From Notospermus geniculatus (taxonomy: Eukaryota > Nemertea > Pilidiophora > Heteronemertea > Lineidae), in contig NMRB01001271.1 in NCBI GenBank assembly GCA_002633025.1, positions 1-64,000 of the forward strand: DNA of 64,000 nucleotides, written 5' to 3'. The notes beneath the pieces are model-generated. The model was not told the DNA's origin. It ran no database searches and was given only the letters and a program-made list of their open reading frames with translations. Shown piece after piece: positions 22,880-33,700 of the stretch. The position numbers were made by a program, and so were the translations under genes. How positions within the stretch are numbered: the first letter of the stretch is position 1; every line of letters starts with the position of its first letter.

Positions 22880-23588
22880 GCCGAATGGGTCAATGTCGTC
22901 CTGGGTATACCTTATGTTTACCCAGGATCATCCTGGGTAATCCTTTTCTTTACCCAGGACGGCCCTGGGTAAACATAAGGATCCTTAACTTTACCCAGAT
23001 TGGAGTTCGCGAGTGGTGTAGTGAGGTTGATATTCAGCGTAAATCATGAAATGAAGGATGGCCTCGAACTAGGACTATAGCTCCTAAGTCCTTGAGAATT
23101 TACTATCGGTCCCTTTTGAAAAGTTGTAGGGATTGGTCTTTTCTCCCTATTCCACACCCCCGAGCAGGTATAGCGGTAATTTTCAGCCCTTTCGAGTTAT
23201 GATCATACTGCATGTTCTGCAAAACGTAAATTCATGAAAATGACGAAATGCACACGGATCATACATGTTCTACCTAGGCCTATCGCTCCTAAGTCCTTGA
23301 AAAATTACTATCGGTCCCTTTTGAAGAGTTGTAGTGATTGGTCTTGTTCCTATTGCAAACCCCGGAGGAAGTATAGCGGTAATTTTCGGCCCTTTTTAAC
23401 AATGATCCTACTGCATGTTCTCTGCCGAAAGAGACGCACGTACAGCATGATTCGGCGGGAACTCCCAAGCTGGTTAAAGTTAAGGATCCTTATGTTTACC
23501 CAGGGCCGTCCTGGGTAAAGAAAAGGATTACCCAGGATGATCCTGGGTAAACATAAGGTATACCCAGGACGACATTGACCCATTCGGC
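22880..23588. mobile_element. 709-bp element with 113-bp TIRs and 9-bp target duplication
   Basis: 22880-22992 and 23476-23588 are inverted copies starting GCCGAATGGGTCAATGTCGT. GGTACTAAC flanks both sides (22871-22879 and 23589-23597), a clear 9 bp duplication inside the LINE. The TIR is itself made of TACCCAGGAT/CCTGGGTA sub-palindromes. The interior is a diverged direct repeat of about 200 bp (GCTCCTAAGTCCTTGA at about 23080 and 23287). Nine-base duplications are typical of Mutator-like elements; no transposase is present. Confidence 0.9.
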
Positions 23589-23664
23589 GGTACTAACAGT
23601 TCCTTTCCCATAAACCAACATGCCTCCATATTCCATTAATTATCTAATCATAGTCATGTGCTCA

Positions 23665-24178
23665 CTTTTCTCCTTTTTCTGGTCACTCCAGGCAAAATCA
23701 AAGCTCCTCCCAGACATGAATATTTAGGATAGTCCATAACAACGTGTGGTGTACACTCATTCATTCAGTCCGTTTCTGAACACTAGATGTCACTACCAAT
23801 TGTTGAGGAACGCGCTCGAGAAAATGTTTCATGTTTTCCCATAGTTGCGTGCAATACTGGTCGCTGATTGGTTGATGACAGTTTGCGCCATCTAGCGTTC
23901 AGAAACATGATCAGGCCCCAGCTGTACCAGTGGTTGAGAGCGTATACCATTATTAAGCTCGAGGCCACTGGGGACGAGTGTAGTGTGGTGTGATTGGATT
24001 GAAGTTTAATCACATTTCCAATGACGAGGTGCCAGTCCTACCTACTTTCCCAGATGTGCACGCAGGCCCTATCCCATTGGATTCCAAGATACCATAGGTA
24101 ACACTATAATTCAGGTCACCTGGTCAGTAGTAGGAGGTGCTATGATTTTGCCTGGAGTGACCAGAAAAAGGAGAAAAG
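23665..24178. mobile_element. Inverted-repeat element inside the LINE
   Basis: CTTTTCTCCTTTTTCTGGTC at 23665 is mirrored by GACCAGAAAAAGGAGAAAAG ending at 24178, with arms of about 50 bp weakening inwards. The interior carries no usable frame. It interrupts the LINE between TLNTIYSL and the next thumb segment. Confidence 0.8.
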
Positions 24179-24750
24179 AGAGTATATAGTGTTCAGTGTG
24201 GCTCTTTGAAGCCACTTGAATGTCCGAATAATACACAAACGTTTCATACAGTAAGAAATAATACATGTACTATCGATACAATCGTTCCAATTGAACTTAG
24301 AATTTCGATGAATGCCAAGATGTTTATGCACAGACACTGGTTTAACGGTTTTCCCACGAAAGATTAGTAAATTTTCTGCTGATAACAGTACCCTTTTTGA
24401 TGAAAAGGCCATAGCTTCAGTTTTGGTTGGGTTAAAGATAACCAACCAAACTGTGGCTCAATTTTCGATTTCAGTTAGATCACGATTTAATTTTTGGATT
24501 GACAAGATTAGATCGTCAAATTCATCAAGAAAGGTGCAATCATCAGCAAATAAGAACATACATATATTTGATTCAACAACATCTACAAGGTCATTGATAT
24601 AAATTTCAAACAATATGGGACCCAAGACAGATCCTTGGGGTACCGGGGTACTCCTGCTTTGATATCGAGATATGAGGGAGAAGTGCCATTTATAACAACA
24701 CACTGCTTACAGCCACTTAAAGATTCGAAGCATGCAAGACAGTTATTAGA

Positions 24751-25143
24751 GAGGTTGCGCAGCTTTCCGACTCCGACTTCAACTACGAGAATGAAAGGTA
24801 GTCCACTATGGACATCCTTGATAAAAACGATCTGATAGAAGTTTTCAATTCGTCGAACACCACAAACTGAAGGCTGAAAAATTTGGCCTTATGAATAGGA
24901 AGTGCGCATAAATAATGAATATTCAAGTCGTAATCCGAGTCGTTACGACTTGAAACACGACTCTATGGCAGAATAATTTTGACTCGTAATCGGAAGTGCA
25001 CCTAAATCGCAAATATTAAAGTTATGGCATTTTCCGATTTGCAAATGTCTATCAAATCGTTTTTATCAAGGATGTCTACAGCGGACTGCAATTCACTCTG
25101 GTAGTTGAAGCCGGAGTCGGAGTCGGAAAGCTGCGCAACCTCC
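24751..25143. mobile_element. Foldback insertion inside the LINE
   Basis: Arms of about 85-90 bp at 24751-24836 and 25055-25143 (GAGGTTGCGCAGCTTTCCGA and complement) flank an A/T-rich centre containing inverted ACGACT/AGTCGT words. On the LINE coding strand it separates the FGVDNKE segment from the segment before GVPQGS. Confidence 0.8.
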
Positions 25144-25238
25144 TTATTATCAACACCAAACGAGTGCATTAGATCTATATGCAATAGACCCCGGTGCCAT
25201 ACACGGTCGAAAGCTCGGCTAATATCAAGGAAGATAAA

Positions 25239-25356
25239 GGGCCGTATTCTGGAAGCTTCATTAACTCTAAGGTTTACCTTTAGCTATTGTTTGCAGGGCA
25301 AAATACAAAAGGTTAAAGTGGACCTTAGACTTAAGGAGGCTTCTAGAATACGGGCC
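25239..25356. mobile_element. Small MITE with GGGCCGTATTCTGGAAGC termini
   Basis: GGGCCGTATTCTGGAAGC on the left and GCTTCTAGAATACGGGCC on the right, with AAGGTTTACC/GGTTAAAGTGG-type pairing inside. It cuts the LINE immediately before the FLDIS motif. Confidence 0.75.
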
Positions 25357-25368
25357 AAAGTCCTTTCC

Positions 25369-26700
25369 AGATACCTAAGGCAAATCGCACTTGGCTAACC
25401 TTGTCAGTTTTGGTTACCGATAGTCTATTACTAACAGCTTGACCACAAACACAGCCAACAGGCAACGTAACATGCATTATTCTCTATACCATTGGACTCG
25501 CCCGTTAAAGTATTGTGCAATAGCTCGTCAAAATAGTGAATAGGGTCGTGTAACTTTGCAGAGCAACCTAGGTGCATTTGCCTTAGGTATCTGGACGAAT
25601 GGGGCGGGTGAGTGAAACGTACGGCGCGCAGCGCCCACGAAGATAAGTGTCGCCCCCAACGGTTGATATGGCATCCTAACACCATATACTATAGCGATCG
25701 GCAAGTCATGGAGCTACAGCCCAAACGGCGAATACCTGGTCGGGCCCGGTGTTGGTGATCGACAGTGTATGTGGTCATATGCCAAAAATAAATTTTTCAG
25801 CATCCCAGCTCCTCTGGTTAATTAACGGCGCTAATTAGCAACTTCGTTCAAAATCATTTCCCGCCAAACCTTACTTCCACCAGCTGCCGCCGGGGGCGTG
25901 TGCGCAGTGAGGAATCTCTCCCCTGTGCTAAAAATGACATGTGTACATGGAATGCTGCATGATCCGATTTTCGAGCTCTGTGAGGTCGTATAATTCATTA
26001 ATACGGTAGGTGCAGTTGGAAGGGAGGACGGCAAAAGTTCAAGCATATAATCTAGCGCGTAATTCACGAATTTTATTGTCCCCATAGACTTTTTCATACG
26101 CCAAAAAACCTACGCGTACCGGTAGCACAGTTCACCGGTCATCAGTCATGCATGTATCATTGTATCCCTGTGCTAGTGTGCATGCAGATGACGTGTGTGC
26201 CGTGATCATACACTGTGTTGGCATGCATTAGGCCTACTGTACTGTAGTCCAGCCTGACATCTCAAAGTTAAAGCAGCCCACCTGTTATTCATAAATCAGT
26301 GGTAGGCCTAACAGGAAGGGTTCAGCACAGACGATGAATTGCTGCTAAAATAAAAGTGCATTCTGCAGATGGGCTGCTCACAGCCCATCTGCAGAATGCA
26401 CGTCACAAACCTCAGGTACAACTATTGCAGTCTATCAATTCAGCTACTTGGCCTAGTATTCATGTTTCTCTTTTTCATCTATTTCAGAATTTGGCACTTG
26501 TTTTCTGTAGACGCGATTTGCTTCCTGCAACACATTATTTAGTGCAAACGAACTTTCGCAGCTTCAGCGCAACAACCTCTTCCGGTACCACCCACATCTA
26601 CACACCGTATAGGCTTAAATCTATACCTAGCACCTCTCTTTCACTTCACTGGAAAGGACTATAGCATTAACTTCGTTACTTCTTTCAAATGCATTTATAT
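25369..26700. other. Composite repeat debris inside the LINE
   Basis: An inverted pair CCAGATACCTAAGGCAAAT (25369) and ATTTGCCTTAGGTATCTGG (ending 25593) marks another small insertion. About 25600-26350 has no recognisable coding sequence. A hairpin is listed separately at 26356. The LINE RT resumes near 26705. Confidence 0.5.
26356..26401. repeat. Perfect 21-bp-arm hairpin
   Basis: GTGCATTCTGCAGATGGGCTG, loop CTCA, then the exact complement. It is a perfect inverted repeat with a four-base loop, and may mark the junction of two oppositely oriented copies. Confidence 0.9.
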
Positions 26701-27302
26701 CATCTCACTCATCATAGTTAATTGGTTTAGAATCTCCAGGCATAAAACCAGCCTGTTTGTTACGTAACAAGTATTCAAGAAGGTGGTCAGCAACACAACG
26801 TTCGAAAACCTTGGATATGCAGCACAAAAGTGAGACAGGCCGATAAGAAGAGGGAACAGACTTGTCCCCCTTCTTATACATGTTAAACAATGGTATTACG
26901 TTGGCAGATTTCCACTGGCGAGGAAAAACTCCAGAAGTGAGCGAGTAATTGAACAAAACAGACAGTGGCTGTGACAACTGTTCAAGGAGATAATTAGAAA
27001 AACCATCAGGCCCGGTTGCCTACAAAACAACCAGCGCTTCCAACTTCTTTTTTATCAGGTTTTGTGAAATATCCGGTACCTGATACTGAGGACCGCGTTG
27101 CCTTAATCGTAGAAGAACAACATTGCAGTTGGTTTCATTGGTTTCATCTAATTCACATTGAGTAACAAAATAATTATTAAATATATTACACTTGGCAACA
27201 AGTTCATCCACCAGCACACCAACAACTTCCAGATCAGGCATTCATGTAAAATAATTATTTCCATAAATAGATTTAACACGCTTCCACCATTTTTTGAACA
27301 TA

Positions 27303-29307
27303 CAGTTGACCTCAAATTTATTCATACCCCATGAAAAAGTATAGGGAAAATATTTGAAAAATACACATCAGCTGAACTGGCACGTCTTAGGCATCATTGA
27401 ATGACGTTTAATCGGAATGTACCGAGATTTAAAAAAAATATGGCCAAAATATCACAGAGATATCCACACTTGACACTAGCGGCGAAATATCGTGCCTCAT
27501 TTCACCACTAGTGTAGGTGGAAGGCCGCCATTTTGGATTTTGCCGGCACGCATGTAGAAATAGTTGGGTCGGTCTAATCACACAATTCTTTCTAATTAGT
27601 ATTCAGTTCATTTCTAATACCACTTGTTATCAATACGAAGTCCTTTTAGTCTGAAAATATTCGCCTTGAACCCAACAGCACTACTTTTCAACATCATCTA
27701 TCATCTAGCGTAGATGCCACTGGGTTGGTGGTGACACGGCTGGCCTGTTCACGATTGTTAAAAACCTTTACCAAAATATAGTAATCTGCACTACTTTCAA
27801 GATGGAAACCTAGCACCTGCGCTACTGGTGTTATTGAAGATAACGCCGTCTAGTGTCAAGTGTGAGAGATATCACGATTTCAAAATATCACTTTTTAAAA
27901 TTTCAAACTTGATTCGAAATCGAAATCATATCATCCTATGACAAATTCTAAAAACTGCAGTAAAGAAAGTTTCCGAAAATCTCACTTCAATTTTGTGAAA
28001 TTGCAAAATATCATTTGAATTTTCACATTTGATAATTTGATAGTTTCTAAAATTTTGAAAGCAATCGAATGCCATCAGGCCCACATAGTCAAATAAAAAC
28101 GATTCCAACGTAAGATTCCAAGTTTCCGACTTGTTCAATCGTATGAGATAGTAATTTCAATAAATGGCAAAAAATGAAGAAAAGGCATCGAAATCACCAG
28201 TTTTTCACAATTATGCCGCAAAAACGAAGAGGTATATTCATGCCAATATTTCTTCAAAAAGTTTCCATGACAAGGTAGTACATTGTATGATATGAAATCA
28301 ATTTCGAATCAAATATCTGAAATTTTCGAAGGTTAGGTTTTTCATGATATTTTGAGATTGTGATACACAGTTAAACCTGTAGTGTATACAAAACCGGTCA
28401 TGGGCGCAGCCATCTTTGACGCAATGCATTATGTCCATAAATTAGCCAGGACTCTGTATAACAATGCGAAAAAATTGTCAAATATTTCCTAAAATCTCTC
28501 GTAGTGCTGGTGGTACTGTTACGGACATCCAGGCGTGCCACAAATGGCGTTGTCTTCGAAGGGATAAAACAAGCATTTTTCTATCAGGCCCACAAACGTT
28601 TCTCGATAAAGAAGCTTTTAAACCAGCCGACATTATACATTCTTAGTGGATTGGTCCTAATAAGGAGGTTTTTATTTAAATCAGGGATTACTTCTAGTAT
28701 GCGCGCGTCAGCAACTTCAACTTTGTTATGAGCATTGCTATACTTAGTAACTATGCAATGATGCCATTGCCAAATGTGTTCATTGCCTATCAAAAAAGCT
28801 TAACATGAAAAACTGTTTTCATGTGAACGCGGCGATGACAAAATTACGCTGGCCTAGCTCACACCAATCATTATTCATAGGCGTATTGTGTACGAGTGAC
28901 ACAAGGCCTTTGCGCCTTTTTAGTCATCCAACTTTCGTCCACTGAGTGACAACGCCTTACCTCACTGCTAATAATCGTGTGAGCCAACCAGCGGATTGCG
29001 GTTGATCCTAATCAACCGTCATAAGCAACACAATGCAGGAGGTGGGTTTGAACATGAGAAATTGATTCTACCGACCAACTAGTGGGCATGCGCAAGATCT
29101 ACTAGGCATGCGCAAGATCTACTGGGCATGCGCAGCTTATTCTATTGGCCTATAATGCTTAAGGTTTCGCTGTGTGATATCTATGCGATATTTTGCCAAT
29201 AATTTTCAATCTCTGTGTACTAAGACGTGCAAGTGCAACTGATAGGTATTTTCTAACTATTTTTCCTATAATTTTTCATAGGGTATGAATAAATTCGAGG
29301 TTAACTG
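27303..29307. mobile_element. pogo/Tc1-mariner-like non-autonomous element, 2.0 kb
   Basis: TIRs start CAGTTGACCTCAAATTTATT and end with the complement finishing GGTTAACTG. The arms stay complementary for about 90 bp. TA flanks both ends (27301-27302 and 29308-29309), as for Tc1/mariner superfamily insertions. The interior has no transposase. It carries an inner inverted pair (CACTTGACACTAG near 27472 and CTAGTGTCAAGTG near 27850), a second CAGTTAAACCTGTAGTG motif near 28370, and the CATGCGCA repeats at 29081. It borders the 5' side of the LINE remnant. Confidence 0.75.
29081..29136 (+). repeat. 20-bp tandem repeat with GGCATGCGCA cores
   Basis: Units begin at 29081, 29101 and 29121, each holding GGCATGCGCA followed in the first two by AGATCT. 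The core overlaps the NRF1-like consensus GCATGCGC. It lies inside the pogo-like element. Confidence 0.85.
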
Positions 29308-29309
29308 TA

Positions 29310-30138
29310 TATTAGGGTCATTTAAAGGGTTATATTATTAAATTTGTATAGTAATCACTTTTGACATCCTGTATTGCGGTTGAATGTTCAGTATCCGTAG
29401 CATAGTACCGTTCCCAGTACGCCTAATCAGGTGTGTTATAAAACTTAGCTTTCTTAAATAATCTATGGCGAACATTTATGCGGTGCCTCCTGATATAAAA
29501 TTGTAGATCTTTTGGGCGATAATAAGTTTTTTTGGTGAAATGAACGGTTTTCAAATGAAAAGCAAAAGCAAGGAAGAACATGTATTTAGCAATTAATGGA
29601 AAGAATCTTAGAATACAATGTACCTCAACCCAAATTTACCTAAACCACGCCGGTCTTAACACCTTTTAAAAATATTCGATTAATTTTTCTGCGTCATTTT
29701 GAAATAACGAGGTCTTGCAAGCTTGCCTTTTTGCCTCACGTTTTACATTTTAAGTTTTCTAATGGTGCTTACATTTGACTGCCGTTGAATTGTTTTTTGA
29801 CAACAGTTATGCTTCGCTTACTGTAGCAATGTGCTGGAATCAGTGGTTTCAATCAAAACCTAGAATCATTCAGAATCACTATTATTAGTCTTAAATGTAC
29901 ATGTAATCGTAAAATACAGGCTTGCCCAAACTAGGGAGGTAACGAAATCAAGCGATAAACGTTAACTTTATAACATTATTTTTTGTAGCGAAAATGTAAT
30001 CTACAGTCCGGTGGATTTGCAGTAAAAACATTTTTGACGTTAACGTTTATCATTTGATTTCTCTGTCTCCCTATTATATGGACAGCCAGTAGTACACATT
30101 TTAAATCTCGATCCAAGACCCCAGCTACATACTTTTAT
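29310..30138. other. No gene; one imperfect inverted repeat
   Basis: AAACTAGGGAGGTAACGAAAT near 29928 pairs imperfectly with ATTTGATTTCTCTGTCTCCC ending near 30072, with GATAAACGTTAAC / GTTAACGTTTATC inside. It is probably a MITE of about 150 bp. Nothing else is recognisable. Confidence 0.5.
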
Positions 30139-30179
30139 ATGCCCCGATTCAACAGCAAGTTTAACCTTTCAAGCACTGA

Positions 30180-30199
30180 CCCCCCCCCCCCCCCCCCCN
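30180..30199. other. Poly-C run ending at an N (scaffold join)
   Basis: About 19 cytosines run into N at 30199. It lies just beyond the repeat-encoding tail of the giant gene, so sequence may be missing here. Confidence 0.8.
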
Positions 30200-30231
30200 C
30201 ACCCTTTTCCTTCCTGTTTCATGCCTCCATC

Positions 30232-30743
30232 TTAGCCCATTTCTCCACAAATAGCAACCACTGTACCCCCTGTCTCAATACCAAGATTACCATCCAGGTG
30301 ATAATGTTTGCTCATTTTGCAACCTACAGCAATCCTAATGTCTGGTGTTCCAACAGCAATATTGCCTTTAAGGTCGCCATCTTTGCCAATTTTGTCACCA
30401 AATGCAACAATTGTGCCTCCTATCTCAACAGCAAAATTGCTTTCGGGATGTCTATTTTTGCTCATTTCGCCACATACAGCACCCCTTGCGTGTCCTCCCC
30501 CAACAGCAAGATTGCCTTTGAGATCTCCATTTTGCCCATTTCAACACCCACAACAACGCTTGTGTCTCCTGTCTCAACTGCAAGGTTGCTTTGGAGGTGG
30601 CCTTCTTTGCCCATTTCAACACCTACAACAACCCTGGCATCGCCTGTCTCAACAGCAAGATTGCTAGTTTGAGGTCTCCATCTTTGCAAATTCTGGCATC
30701 TACAGCAACCATTGTGTCGTCATTCTCAACAGCAAGATTGCAT
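30232..30743 (-). pseudogene. Frameshifted C-terminal repeat tail of the giant adhesin-like gene
   Basis: Past the stop at 30744 the same 25-residue repeat (pattern GDLKGNLAVETGDTxVAVG.EIGK) continues on the minus strand but alternates between frames. Pieces lie at about 30823-30623, 30689-30462 and 30465-30232. The ancestral protein therefore probably extended at least about 170 residues further and has since lost this tail to indels, or the assembly is wrong here. Confidence 0.75.
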
Positions 30744-33700
30744 TTAAGGTCTCCATTTATGCCCATTTTGCCACCTACAGCGCTCACTCTGTCCAATAGC
30801 AAGATTGGCTTTGAGGTCGCCATTTTTGCCTATTTCGCCAGCTGCAGCAGCCATTGTGTCTCTCGTCTCAACAGTAAGATAGCCTTTGAGATCTCCAGTT
30901 TTGCCAATTTCGCCATCTACAGCTACCCTTGTTTCGCCTGTCTCAATAGCAAGATTGCCCTTAAAGTCTCTATCTTTTCGGATTTCGCCACCAGCAGCAA
31001 CTATTGCATCTACTGTTTCAACACAAAGTTTAACTTCGTGGCCTTCGTGTCCACCAACCTTGGTATTAACACCTTCCAATTCCAACGTAATGTCTCCTAA
31101 TTTGAAATTGAAACCGCCGTGCGCTCCTTCATGTCCCTTTCCACATTCCAATCCAAGTTCAGTGTCTCCTGATGTGAAATTACAACATACGTCTCCCCCT
31201 TCCTTGCTTCTACTTGCTTCTAATCCAAGTTCAGTGTCGCCTGATTTCAAATTGAAGCCTCCATGTCCCCCTTCCTTGCTTTGACATCCTTCTAATCCCA
31301 GCTCAGTGCCTCCTGATTTGAAATTGAAACCGCCGCATCCTCCTTCATTGCCTTTTGCACCTTTCACTTCAAGTTCAGCATCTCCTGATTTGAAATTGAA
31401 ATTTCCGCATCCACCTTCCCTGCTCATACCACCATCCAGTCCCACTTCAGTATCTCCTGACTTAAAATCAAAACTGCCGTGCCCTCCTTCCTCGCTCTTC
31501 CCACATTCCGCAACAAGCTCTGTGTCTCCTGATTTGAAATTACAAAATACGTGTCCCTCCTCCTTGGTGCTACTTGCTCCTAAACCAAGTTCAGTGTCGC
31601 CTGATTTCAAATTGAAGCCTCCATGTCCCCCTTCCTTGCTCTCAGCACCTTCCAATCCCAGCTCAGTGTCTCCTGACTTGAAATTGAAACTTCCATGTCC
31701 CCCTTCTTTGCTCTTACTACCTTCTAATCCCAGCTCAGTCTCTCCCGACTTGAAGTTGAAACTTCCATGGCCCCCTTCCTTGCTTTGACATCCTTCTAAT
31801 CCCAGCTCAGTGCCTCCTGATTTGAAATTGAAACCGCCGCATCCTCCTTCATTGCCTTTTGCACCTTTCAATGCAAGTTCAGCATCCCCTGATTTGAAAT
31901 TGAAATTTCCGCATCCACCTTCCTTGCTCATACCACCATCCAGTCCCACTACAGTATCTCTTGACTTAAAATCAAAACTGCCGTGCCCTCCTTCCTCGCT
32001 CTTCCCACCTTCCAAAACAAGCTCTGTGTCTCCTGATTTGAAATTTAAAAAAAAGTGTCCCTCCTCCTTGGTGCTACTTGCTTTTAATCCAAGTTCAGTG
32101 TCGCCTGATTTCAAATTGAAGCCTCCATGTCCCCCTTCCTTGCTTTGACATCCTTCTAATCCCAGCTCAGTGCCTCCTGATTTGAAATTGAAACCACCGC
32201 ATCCTCCTTCATTGCCTTTTGCACCTTTCAATGCAAGTTCAGCATCTCCTGATTTGAAATTGAAACTTCCGTGTCCCCCATCCTTGCTCAAGGCACCATC
32301 CAGTCCCACCTCAGTGTCTCCTGATTTGAAATTGAAACAACTGTGCCCTCCTTCCTTGTTCTTTCCACCTTCCAACCCAAGCTCGGTGTCTCCTGATTTG
32401 AAATTAAAACTTGCATGTCCCCCTTTCTTTCCTTTAGCACCTTCAAGTCCAAGCTCCGTGTCTCCTGACTTGAAACTGAAACCAGCATGTTCCCCTTTCT
32501 TTCCTTTACCGCCTTCTAATCCAAGCTTGGTGTCTCCTGATTTGACACTGAAACCGCCATGGCCTCCTTTCTTTCCTTTACAACCTTCCAGTTCAACCTC
32601 AGTGTCTCCTGATTTGAAATTGAAACTTCCATGGCCTCCTTTCTTTCCTCTACTAGCTTTCAATCCAAGTTCAGTGTCTCCTGATTTGAAATTGAAACCT
32701 CCATGGCCCCCTTTCTTTCCTTTACCACCCTTGAATCCAAGCTCTGTGTCTCCTGATTTGAAATTGAAACCTGTATGTGCCCCTCTCTTTCCTTTACCAC
32801 CTTGCAATCCAAGCTCAGTGTCTCCTGACTTGAAATTGAAACCTCCATGGCCCCCTTTCTTTCCTTTACCACCCTCCAATCCAAGCTCAGTGTCTCCTGA
32901 CCTGAAATTGAAACTTCCAAGGCCTCCTTTCCTGTTCTTTCCGCCTGTGGTGCCACTCAAATTCAGCTCATTCTCTCCATACTTAAATCCTATTCCTCCG
33001 CACAACTTCCCTTTTTTCCCGGCCATTTTTGAGAAATCTACATCACATGAGAAGCCAATATTAACTTTAGTTTCCCTGGCTTTGCTGGCATCTGTGTTCA
33101 CGCGTCTTTTAATGCTGTCATCAACTGTTCCTCCAGATGAAGATATAGTGGCTCTATTTGTAACCTCCTTATGACCGAGGCCAGTTCCAAAACTTCCTTT
33201 TATTTTATTTGGCTTTGGTTTTCCCACCTTGACTGACAGGTTTAGAGAGTCTGAGATATCATGAAGGTCCGAGGAGACAATACTCTCAGAAAAGGTGTGC
33301 ACATTGCCTGCAAATTTTACACCGGCCCCAGTTATTTTCATATTCCCAACACTGAAATTCTCACTACCCCCTGATCTGACATTGAGGGAGGCAGCCTTAT
33401 TGACAGCCCGTGACTTTTCAAAACTGTTGCTGGTCCCAACTGTTGGGGTCATTGTTGCAAAGTCGAAACCTACAGAAAATCCAAAGCCGACAGTCTCATG
33501 GTAATCTTGCCTAGACTGGACAGTGAAGTTCTCAATTCTTCCTTCGATCTCATTGCAATCCAGATTTGCTCCATCTATTAGTCCTTCTTTTACATTGTGC
33601 GCTATAATTTTACCACCAACCTTTGTGTTTTGGTTTCTGTTGACCACACTTTCAGACAATTCTCTATCGTAGCCAATTTCTGCTTCGGTGCCCTCAACTG

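Larger units (their letters stand above)
22506..27300 (-). pseudogene. LINE reverse transcriptase, one copy broken by insertions
   Basis: Minus-strand pieces read in family order. 27241-27020 is the pre-RT region (KCNIFNNYFVTQC). 26977-26705 is the RT start (KKGDKSVPSSYRPVSLL, ISKVFERCV, QAGFMPGDS). About 25260-25150 gives FLDISRAFDRVWH. 24745-24458 gives GVPQGSVLGPILFEIYIND and catalytic FADD, with a local frameshift near 24645. 24445-24190 is the NPTKTEAMAF region. About 23660-23590 and 22870-22690 give QYEAGL and related thumb sequence, and 22684-22510 is the C-terminus (RTARYLNPFLPNTFKHWNSI). The style is that of L2/CR1/Jockey-like LINEs. Stops, frameshifts and at least four nested elements show it is dead. 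Confidence 0.85.

Noticed and set aside
26356-26664. 102-residue plus-strand frame starting in the hairpin
   Set aside because: The start lies inside a perfect palindrome, the translation is not protein-like, and the region is repeat debris inside the LINE.
31060-32945. CRISPR-like regular repeat pattern
   Set aside because: The 72 bp units are contiguous protein-coding repeats with no unique spacers, in a eukaryotic genome.
30886-33174. Long plus-strand frames encoding Pro/Ser/Leu-rich repeats (SVSPDLKLKPPCPPSLL type)
   Set aside because: They are the antisense of the 24-residue repeat array. The 72 bp periodicity without stops on one strand opens the opposite strand as well. The minus frame continues far beyond the array into non-repeat coding sequence.
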